Positions 55,653 to 64,000 of a DNA stretch of 64,000 nucleotides are shown in pieces (within the stretch, counting starts at the first letter, position 1; each line of letters opens with the position of its first letter). A model generated the notes under the pieces. It was not told where the DNA came from. It worked only from the letters and a program-made list of their open reading frames with translations, and did not search any database. Both the position numbers and the translations under genes were made by a program. The stretch is taken from NCBI GenBank assembly GCA_002928875.1, contig PERO01000003.1, positions 62,001 to 126,000 on the forward strand. The letters are read 5' to 3'. This DNA is from Methylobacterium sp. Its GTDB lineage: Bacteria > Pseudomonadota > Alphaproteobacteria > Rhizobiales > Beijerinckiaceae.

Positions 55653-55894
55653 GGTAGTTTCCTTTCAAGAAACAGTTTCATAAGGCGAACGTTCGGACAA
55701 ACGTTCACGGGTCTATCGATGTCTTGATTGGAAGGTCTAGAGCCGACACCCGGAGTAGTTCAACGGGGTTGCCGGCAGGCCATTCAGCCGAAAACTCGAT
55801 GAAAGTTGTTATGCCACAGGTTTGAGACGAAAGAAAGGCGAAGATTTTTATTTTGCGTTCAAGGCGACCACAATTTTGCTTTATCGGCATGGGA
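55653..55894 (-). promoter_or_regulatory. cspA upstream region and possible long leader
   Basis: 242 bp without a gene, AT-richer than its surroundings. It contains a tandem GAACGTTTGTCC and GAACGTTCG on the minus strand (about 55690-55711) and an A/T stretch near 55845-55860. I cannot place a confident promoter. Long structured leaders are typical of cold-shock genes, but a thermosensing fold is not demonstrated. Confidence 0.4.
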
Positions 55895-56836
55895 CTAGGT
55901 AATTCTACCCGGATCGACATTGCCGCCGCAGAGAAGAATGCCGACCCGCTCGCCCGAGGCGGGGCGATAGGCACCGGAGAGCAAGCCGGCCAAAGCCGCC
56001 GCACCGCCCGGCTCGGAGGCGAGACGATAATCCCGCCACAACAGCGCCATCGCCGCGCGAATGGCGTCATCCGGCACCAGCACCACGTCGGCCACGTGAT
56101 CGCGGCAGATCGAATAGACCAGTTCGCCGACATTGCGCGCGCCGAGCGAATCCGCCGCGACCGATTCCACCCGGACCTCCAGCGGTCGGCCAGCCTGAAG
56201 CGCGGCATGCAACGCGCGCGAACCCTCGGGCTCGACGCCCACGACCCGGATGCCGCTGCCGGCAAAAGCGCTCGCCACGCCCGAAATCAGCCCGCCCCCG
56301 CCCACCGCGATCAGCACGGTGTCGAGTTCGGCCTGCTTCGCCCATTCGAGGCCGAGCGTCCCCTGCCCGGCGATGGTCGGCCGGGCGGAGAAGGGGTGGA
56401 TGCGCGTCGCCCCGGTCTCGGCGACATAGGCATCGCAAGCGGCTTGCGCGTCGTCATATTGCGCGCCGCCGACGACCACCTCGGCCCCGAACCGGCGGAT
56501 CGCCTCCACCTTTGCCGCGGGAGAGATCTCGGGGACGAAGATGCGCGCCTTGAGGCCGAGCCGGCTTGCGGCATAGGCCACCGCCGCGCCGTGATTGCCG
56601 CCCGAGGCCGCGGCCACGCCACGATCCGGATCGTCCAGAGTCAGCAGGGAGTTGAAGGCGCCGCGCGTCTTGAAGGAGCCGGCATGCTGGGTGAGTTCCA
56701 GCTTGAAATTCGGGATGAAATCCCCGCCGAGTGCGCCGCGTGCGAGCGGCAGGACCGGCGTGTGGCGGATATGCGGGGCGATGCGTGCGGCAGCCGCGCC
56801 GATATCATCCGCCGAAACAGGAGAAGGCTGGGCCAT
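55895..56836 (-). CDS. Serine/threonine dehydratase-like PLP enzyme
   Basis: 313 residues, tryptophan-synthase-beta fold (fold type II). PLP lysine is Lys56 in HAGSFKTRGAFNSL; the phosphate-binding loop is VGGGGLISGVASAF; SGGNHGAAVAYAA is the substrate loop. No C-terminal ACT regulatory domain, so it is a catabolic or racemase-like member. The precise substrate (Thr, Ser or a hydroxy-aspartate) cannot be set by eye. A second, truncated paralogue begins at 63760. Confidence 0.85.
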   Translation of the reverse strand: MAQPSPVSADDIGAAAARIAPHIRHTPVLPLARGALGGDFIPNFKLELTQHAGSFKTRGAFNSLLTLDDPDRGVAAASGGNHGAAVAYAASRLGLKARIFVPEISPAAKVEAIRRFGAEVVVGGAQYDDAQAACDAYVAETGATRIHPFSARPTIAGQGTLGLEWAKQAELDTVLIAVGGGGLISGVASAFAGSGIRVVGVEPEGSRALHAALQAGRPLEVRVESVAADSLGARNVGELVYSICRDHVADVVLVPDDAIRAAMALLWRDYRLASEPGGAAALAGLLSGAYRPASGERVGILLCGGNVDPGRIT

Positions 56837-56879
56837 GCCCCGTGGCTAGCACGGGGCATGGCGCGCGAACAACCGGCGA

Positions 56880-58181
56880 TCAATCCGGGCGATCGTCGCC
56901 TTCGCGCAGCGCCTGCGTCACGGCGCCGGGGCCCACGCCATCCTTGCCGTAGATGTCGTCGCGGAACTGGATGACGCCGTCGGGCGTGGCCCAGGCGGTG
57001 ATGTAGGTCCAGTAGACCGGAATCGGCTCGCGCGGCCGGGCATCGATGCGGCGCGCGGCGCGGAACGCCTCGTCGATCGCATCGCGGGTCCATTGCGGGT
57101 TATCCTGCAGGATCCAGTAGATGTATTCGCGCACGTTCTGCACGCGCACGCAGCCCGAGGAGACGAAGCGGTAATCCTCGCCGAAAATGCCCTTGGCCGG
57201 CGTGTCATGCATGTAGACGCCGTGCGGGTTCGGAATGTTGATGCGCACGAAGCCGAGCGAATTGTGCTCGCCGCCCGGATCCTGCCGGAACATGTAGCGC
57301 GTCGCCTCGTCCGAGTTCCAGTTCACCTGCGTCGGCTGCAGTTCCTGGCCCTGCTGGTTGAAGATGCGGATTTTCTGCTCGGTGAGGTAATTCGGGTTCT
57401 TCTGCATCAGCGGGATCAGATCCTTGCGGATGATCGAGGCCGGCACGGTCCAGAAGGGGTGGAAATTCACTTCCACGATGCGGGCATTCATGATCGGCGA
57501 CTGCCGGTCGATCTTGCCGACGCCGGCCACATGGCGCGTCGCGACCTGGCCGTTCTCCACCGTCTCCACATAGGCGGCGGGGATGTTGACGGTCACGTAG
57601 CGCTGGCCGAGATTGCCGGAATAGCCGCGCAGCCGCACGAGGTTGATCTCGAGCTGGCGCAGGCGGATCTCCGCCGGCGTGTTCAGGGCCGCGAAGGTCT
57701 GCGCACCCACGACGCCGGTGGGGGTGAGGCCATGGCGGGCCTGGTAGCGCTTCACGGCGCCATCCACGTAGGAATCGAAGACATCGCTGTCGCCGACATT
57801 CGGCGAAAGATCACCGAGTTCGATGAGGCGGGCGCGCAGCACGCGCACATTCGGGTGGCGGGCCCCGAGCTTCAGCCGCTGATCGGCCGGGACGGGATCA
57901 TGCCCGCCGCGCGCCACGAGCTGCTGGTAGATGCCGATGGCGCCTTCGAGCGCCTCCATCGTGGCCTGGCCGAGGATGGGATGCGAAGTGCGGATGTTGC
58001 GCGAACGGATGGTGCCGGTGTCGTAGCTCTGCGCCCATTCGGCCTGGCCACCGACCACGGCCGATTGCTGGGCGACGGCCGGCAACGCCACCGCGGCCCC
58101 GAACAGGCCGGCTGTTCCCGAAAGGAACGCGCGGCGGTCCATTCCCAACCCCGAAAAGCGTGAAGCCCGATCGCTCGACAT
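56880..58181 (-). CDS. ldtP: L,D-transpeptidase (LdtP-like), Tat-type signal
   Basis: 433 residues; cross-links peptidoglycan stem peptides. Twin-arginine-like signal DRRAFLSGTAGLFGAAVALPAVAQ, a peptidoglycan-binding-like domain (VDGAVKRYQARHGLTPTGVVGAQTFAAL), then the YkuD domain with His325 (MHDTPAKG) and the nucleophile Cys344 in SSGCVRVQN. Large YcbB-type architecture. Start set at 58179-58181; ATGs at 58142 and 58247 are alternatives. The pairing with ldtR matches the regulator/target pair described in Liberibacter and rhizobia. Confidence 0.88.
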   Translation of the reverse strand: MSSDRASRFSGLGMDRRAFLSGTAGLFGAAVALPAVAQQSAVVGGQAEWAQSYDTGTIRSRNIRTSHPILGQATMEALEGAIGIYQQLVARGGHDPVPADQRLKLGARHPNVRVLRARLIELGDLSPNVGDSDVFDSYVDGAVKRYQARHGLTPTGVVGAQTFAALNTPAEIRLRQLEINLVRLRGYSGNLGQRYVTVNIPAAYVETVENGQVATRHVAGVGKIDRQSPIMNARIVEVNFHPFWTVPASIIRKDLIPLMQKNPNYLTEQKIRIFNQQGQELQPTQVNWNSDEATRYMFRQDPGGEHNSLGFVRINIPNPHGVYMHDTPAKGIFGEDYRFVSSGCVRVQNVREYIYWILQDNPQWTRDAIDEAFRAARRIDARPREPIPVYWTYITAWATPDGVIQFRDDIYGKDGVGPGAVTQALREGDDRPD

Positions 58182-58254
58182 CCGTATCACCGTCCCGTTT
58201 TCGCGACCGGCAAACCGATTCTGGCTCGCCCGATCGCCGAACATCATATCCGTT

Positions 58255-58286
58255 TGGTTAAACCAGGAGAGATTTGGTTAACCCAA
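58255..58286 (-). promoter_or_regulatory. Paired palindromic boxes upstream of ldtP (candidate LdtR operator)
   Basis: Two similar palindromes: TGGTTAAACCA (58255-58265) and TTGGTTAACCCAA (58274-58286). Their centres are about 20 bp apart, two helical turns, on the same DNA face. They are 74-105 bp upstream of the ldtP start. The spacing suits two dimers of a MarR-type regulator; binding by LdtR is inference. Confidence 0.5.
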
Positions 58287-58418
58287 GAGAATTGCGAAAG
58301 CGTTTGCGTCCCGCACAAATCGCCCCGCAACTGCATTCCGCGTTCTCTAGAGCGGATCAACAGGGGCGATTTTGTGGCGCAAAAGCCGGAATCCCGCTCA
58401 CGACGGCGTGAGAGCCCC

Positions 58419-58452
58419 AAAAGAACAAGGCCCGCCGGGGGCTGCGGGCCTT
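58419..58452 (-). terminator. Probable ldtR terminator
   Basis: Stem AAGGCCCGC (58427-58435) and GCGGGCCTT (58444-58452), 8-nt loop; on the minus strand GTTCTTTT follows. It lies 365 bp past the ldtR stop, beyond the tandem repeats. Confidence 0.7.
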
Positions 58453-58546
58453 CAGTCGGGGAGTTCTCTGGATGTACGATCGCCCGCAGGCGATGGGTCG
58501 ATGGACCGCGCCGGTCGCCATCCGGGCCGGCGCGCAGCCAACGCGC

Positions 58547-58814
58547 GATCAGAGCCGATAGCGGATCGGACCAGCCAGACCGTGCCTGCGCGGGTCTGGC
58601 TCGGGAAAAAAACAGGATCAGAGACGGTAGCGGATCTGACCAGCCAGACCGCGCCTGCGCGGGTCTGGCTCAGGAGAAAACGGGATCAGAGACGGTAACG
58701 GATCTGGCCAGCCAGACCGCGCCTGCGCGGGTCTGGCTCAGGAAAAAACCAGGATCAGAGACGGTAACGGATCTGATCCGTCCAGACCGCCGCGAACCGT
58801 CAGGTTCGCGGATG
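58547..58814 (-). repeat. Tandem array of partial copies of the ldtR 3' end with hairpins
   Basis: Four head-to-tail units: A 58547-58615 (69 bp), B 58616-58683 (68), C 58684-58752 (69), D 58753-58814 (62). On the minus strand each ends by re-encoding the last codons of ldtR (IRYRL-stop); unit D repeats WTDQIRYRL-stop exactly. Units A-C enclose the hairpin AGCCAGACC/GGTCTGGCT; unit D has CGCGAACC/GGTTCGCG. The array lies directly downstream of the ldtR stop, inside a 635-bp spacer. The rest of that spacer (58287-58418 and 58453-58546) shows no gene. Confidence 0.88.
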
Positions 58815-58816
58815 GA

Positions 58817-59329
58817 TCACAGGCGGTAACGGATCTGATCCGTCCAGAAACGGTCGAGCCGCATCAGGGCGTGGTTCAGCGTGTCGAAATCGTCCTGGCC
58901 GATGCCGCCGATCTGCTCGATCGTGCGGATGTGCTTCTCGTAGAGGTCCGAGACGATCTTGTGCACTTCCTGCCCCTTCGGCGCGAGGCGGATACGAACC
59001 GAGCGGCGGTCGACGCGGCTGCGCTGATGCGAGAGATAGCCCAGTTCGACGAGCTTTTTCACGTTGTAGGAGACATTCGAGCCGAGATAGTAGCCGCGGG
59101 TGCGCAGCTCGCTGGCGGTAACGTCGTTGTCGCCGATGTTGTAGAGCAGCAGAGCCTGCACGCTGTTCACATCGTTGCGGCCGCGGCGGTCGAATTCGTC
59201 CTTGATCACATCAAGAAGACGGCGATGAAGACGCTCCACAAGCGCCAGTGCTTCAAGGTATTTCGGGCGAACGGCCTGCGCGGTTTCGGCCACGGCTTCC
59301 GTCCGGACAGCAACATTGCTCTTCGACAT
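58817..59329 (-). CDS. ldtR: MarR-family regulator LdtR
   Basis: 170 residues. Winged-helix MarR fold: VNSVQALLLYNIGDNDVTASELRTRGYYLGSNVSYNVKKLVELGYLSHQRSRVDRRSVRIRL spans the recognition helix and wing (landmark region). The N-terminal and C-terminal helices form the dimer interface. It matches LdtR, known in Liberibacter and Sinorhizobium to control an L,D-transpeptidase gene and osmotic or wall stress tolerance, and the neighbour here is such a gene. ATG at 59327-59329 with AAGGG; a GTG 9 bp upstream is too close to that site. Confidence 0.92.
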   Translation of the reverse strand: MSKSNVAVRTEAVAETAQAVRPKYLEALALVERLHRRLLDVIKDEFDRRGRNDVNSVQALLLYNIGDNDVTASELRTRGYYLGSNVSYNVKKLVELGYLSHQRSRVDRRSVRIRLAPKGQEVHKIVSDLYEKHIRTIEQIGGIGQDDFDTLNHALMRLDRFWTDQIRYRL

Positions 59330-59449
59330 GATCAGCACCCTTGTTGGACTTGAGGCAGACTTAAGCCTGTCCCCTTGTTGTATAGCGAGTTTTAGGGCAG
59401 TCCTGTGAAGATGCGTTTAAATTCCAGCGTAAATTTGGCATTCATACTT

Positions 59450-59517
59450 CGCGGTAAATGAAATCACCGCGTAGCAATTGTTAGTATTTTCAAGTTGTGA
59501 ATCTTACCGCTTGGTAA
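59450..59517 (-). promoter_or_regulatory. Inverted repeats upstream of ldtR
   Basis: Two palindromes in the AT-rich 235-bp spacer before ldtR: CGCGGT...ACCGCG (59450-59471, 10-nt gap) and TTACCGCTTGGTAA (59504-59517). They share the GGTAA/TTACC half-site. They could be autoregulatory operators; they differ in sequence from the boxes at ldtP. Confidence 0.4.
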
Positions 59518-59564
59518 CGATGACTCTCCAATCGCGGCAGAAGCAGGGCGCAGGCTGGCCAGGA

Positions 59565-62271
<2,707 letters not shown>

Positions 62272-62278
62272 ACCTTGA

Positions 62279-62373
62279 TGTCATTCCCGACGGCGAAGCC
62301 GCGCGGGGATGCATCGTCATCGAAACAGCATTCATGGATTCCCGCTCCTCGCTTCGCTCGGTCGGGAATGACA
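62279..62373. repeat. Dispersed palindromic repeat, family 1 copy 3
   Basis: 95 bp; ends TGTCATTCCCG (62279-62289) and CGGGAATGACA (62363-62373). It starts 7 bp after the hemB stop and ends 8 bp before the permease start, filling the whole gap. Confidence 0.87.
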
Positions 62374-62381
62374 GGGCAAGC

Positions 62382-63728
62382 ATGCCGCTTCGGGCCTCCC
62401 TTCCGCGTCTTGCCGCGCTGGCGCTTGTTTTCCTCGTCGCGTCCTGCGCCGCCTCGCTCGATGCCGAACAGGGCCGCCTCTGCCGCATGCTGCTGCCGGC
62501 TTTGTTTTCGCAGGATGAGGGCATCGCCATCCTCGACAGCGAGGCGGTTTCGGGCCGCGCGGTGCACATCACCTTCCGCGCCGGCGGCCGGAATGCGTCC
62601 GAGCGCCTGCTGTCCTGCCGGTTCGGCGGCACGGGCTATTCCGCCGCGAAGCGCGATCTCGTGGCCGTGCAGATCGATGGCGTGGGCCTGGGGGAAACGC
62701 AGCTCTGGTTCCTGAAAGAGCGCTGGCTCGAGACGCAGATCGCGATCACTGCCGATCCCGGACCACCGCGGCGGGGCGGGGCTGTGCTCGACCTGCCCTC
62801 GCGCGAACTCGCCACCGGCCTGCAATATGCGCTCGGCGGCCTGCCGCGCCTCACGCTTCTGGCGCTGCTCGCGCTGGCGACGGCGCTGATCTACGGGTTG
62901 ATCGGCCGGATCAACCTCGCTTTCGGCGAATTCGCAGCCATGGGCGGTATGCTCGCGAGCCTCGCGATCCTGCTGCTCGCGGCGCTGGCGCCCGGCGCGG
63001 GGCTCGGCATCGAACCTGTCGCGCTTGTTCTGGCGCTGGGAACGGTCGCGCTCTGGGGTCTTGTCGTGGGAAAACGCGTGCTGCACCCGCTTGCGACGCG
63101 GGGCGGCCAGCCGATCCTCGTGGCCGGTGTGGGCATGATGGTCGCGGTGCAGGAAGGGTTGCGCCTCGCGCAGGGCGCGCGCAACGCCTGGCTACCGCCG
63201 GTGGGCGAAGGCAGCGTCGTGCTGGCAACAGGCGGCGGCTTCGAGGTGATGGTTGCCCCGCGCACGCTGGGTGTGGTGCTGATGAACACGCTGGTGATCG
63301 CGCTTCTGCTCCTGCTGATGCGCAAGAGCCGCTTCGGCCGGGCCTGGCGCGCCATCGCCGACGACCCCAGGGCGGCCGAACTGATGGGTCTCGATCCGCG
63401 CCGCGTGCTGGTTCTCGCGAGCCTGATCGCGACGGCGCTGGCCGGCCTCGCCGGTGCCTCGGTGACGTTGCTCTATGGCGGCATGACCTTTTCTTCCGGC
63501 ACGATGATGGGCCTTGCCGGGCTGATGGCGGCGATCCTCGGCGGGGTGGGATCGCTCGGCGGCGCGGTGCTCGCGGGCGTCGCGATCGGCGCGCTGCAGA
63601 CCTTGTGGATGGTTTTCCACGCCATCGAGCACTGGGAGCTTGCGGTTTTCACCCTGCTGACGCTGTTTTTGGTGCTGAAACCGGGGGGCTTTTTCGGCTA
63701 TGCGGAAGGGGCCGAAAGACGCTTCTGA
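62382..63728 (+). CDS. LivH-like branched-chain ABC permease with N-terminal extracytoplasmic domain
   Basis: 448 residues. Residues 1-22 form a signal with lipobox-like VASC. Next come about 105 residues with a second cysteine (LLSCRFGG) that look extracytoplasmic. Then eight or so membrane helices of the LivH type: IYGLIGRINLAFGEFAAMGGMLASL, the EAA-like loop RAWRAIADDPRAAELMGLDPRRV, and GLAGLMAAILGGVGSLGGAVLAGV. Typical LivH proteins are about 300 residues without the first domain. ATG at 62382; the repeat upstream excludes a longer protein. Confidence 0.8.
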   Translation: MPLRASLPRLAALALVFLVASCAASLDAEQGRLCRMLLPALFSQDEGIAILDSEAVSGRAVHITFRAGGRNASERLLSCRFGGTGYSAAKRDLVAVQIDGVGLGETQLWFLKERWLETQIAITADPGPPRRGGAVLDLPSRELATGLQYALGGLPRLTLLALLALATALIYGLIGRINLAFGEFAAMGGMLASLAILLLAALAPGAGLGIEPVALVLALGTVALWGLVVGKRVLHPLATRGGQPILVAGVGMMVAVQEGLRLAQGARNAWLPPVGEGSVVLATGGGFEVMVAPRTLGVVLMNTLVIALLLLLMRKSRFGRAWRAIADDPRAAELMGLDPRRVLVLASLIATALAGLAGASVTLLYGGMTFSSGTMMGLAGLMAAILGGVGSLGGAVLAGVAIGALQTLWMVFHAIEHWELAVFTLLTLFLVLKPGGFFGYAEGAERRF

Positions 63729-63759
63729 CGATGTCGCCGGCGTGAAGGGACGAAACCGC

Positions 63760-64000
63760 ATGTCGAACTCTCCTCCCCGCTGGCCGGATCTCGCCGCGAT
63801 CGAGGCGGCCGCCGCGCTCCTCAAGGGCCAGATCACCCGCACGCCCTGCCTCGCCGCGCCGCGCCTCTCGGCGCTGACCGGCGCGGATTGCGTGGTGAAG
63901 TTCGAGAACATGCAGGTGACGGGCTCGTTCAAGGAACGGGGCGCCTATGTGAAGATGTCCCGCCTCGATCAGGAGGCGCGCAGGAAGGGCGTCATCGCGA
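63760..64000 (+). CDS. Threonine dehydratase-like PLP enzyme, cut by window edge
   Basis: 80 visible residues. Fold type II PLP start: ITRTPCLAAPRLSALTGADCVVKFENMQ, with the PLP lysine Lys58 in TGSFKERGAYVKM. This matches biosynthetic or catabolic threonine ammonia-lyase. Start ATG at 63760 after GAAGGGA, 31 bp past the permease. Whether an ACT domain follows cannot be seen. Confidence 0.85.
   Translation, partial: MSNSPPRWPDLAAIEAAAALLKGQITRTPCLAAPRLSALTGADCVVKFENMQVTGSFKERGAYVKMSRLDQEARRKGVIA

Noticed and set aside
58573-58740. Serial rho-independent terminators in the ldtR tandem repeats
   Set aside because: On the transcribed minus strand the T run precedes each hairpin rather than following it; the proper terminator candidate is at 58419-58452.
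58547-58814. CRISPR array
   Set aside because: Units are contiguous, 62-69 bp, with no unique spacers and no cas genes; they are copies of the ldtR 3' end.

Overview
The window is a contiguous piece of a GC-rich alphaproteobacterial chromosome, most likely from the order Hyphomicrobiales (Rhizobiales). The main support is gene order: nrdR-ribD-ribE-ribH-nusB-thiL, plsX-fabH-ihfA-merR, a thioesterase beside rplM-rpsI, an ldtR/L,D-transpeptidase pair, a CBP3-type cytochrome bc1 chaperone, a haem A synthase and a K+-independent H+-pyrophosphatase. I cannot name the genus. No prophage, transposase, CRISPR array or rRNA operon was seen. There is one tRNA gene, tRNA-Pro(GGG).

Layout. 1-5.7 kb: truncated alginate-lyase-like gene, argC, speB, a methyltransferase, rpsI/rplM. 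5.8-11.9 kb: thioesterase, chemoreceptor, CoA-binding protein, metY, ctaA. 11.9-23.4 kb: a surface polysaccharide locus (deacetylase, CelD-like acyltransferase, Wzz/ExoP-like copolymerase, Wza-like lipoprotein, polyprenyl-phosphate sugar transferase, O-antigen-ligase/polymerase, two GT4 glycosyltransferases, methyltransferase). 23.6-28.4 kb: tRNA-Pro with a duplicated 3' end, MBL-fold protein, PilZ-tailed chemoreceptor, two secreted proteins. 28.5-31 kb: mdoH coupled to an FkbM methyltransferase.

31.2-37.8 kb is the most unusual part. It holds a zinc-ligand-poor MDR dehydrogenase, a PTPS/QueD-fold protein that has lost its catalytic residues, a GT4 glycosyltransferase, a methyltransferase and a GNAT acyltransferase. 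Opposite these are a stand-alone RibD-type reductase overlapping a cytochrome b561, and then GTP cyclohydrolase II. The true riboflavin operon lies 15 kb away, so this looks like a separate pathway that diverts a GTP-derived pyrimidine or pterin into a glycosylated or methylated product. That interpretation is inference.

37.9-48 kb: YfhO-like membrane protein, merR/ihfA/fabH/plsX, DUF177, CBP3 chaperone, bamE, hppA. 48-56.8 kb: MFS carrier, the riboflavin/nusB/thiL operon headed by nrdR, glyA, cspA, a serine/threonine dehydratase. 56.9-64 kb: L,D-transpeptidase and its likely regulator ldtR, separated by a 635-bp spacer with repeated copies of the ldtR 3' end; DUF6163, a HIBCH-type hydrolase, hemB, a LivH-like permease and a truncated threonine dehydratase.

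Two families of dispersed palindromic repeats occupy intergenic gaps: one ending in GTGTCATTCCCG (three copies) and one ending in CGTCATTGCGAGGA (two copies). Coordinates and motifs were read by eye; family names rest on motif recognition, with no database search.
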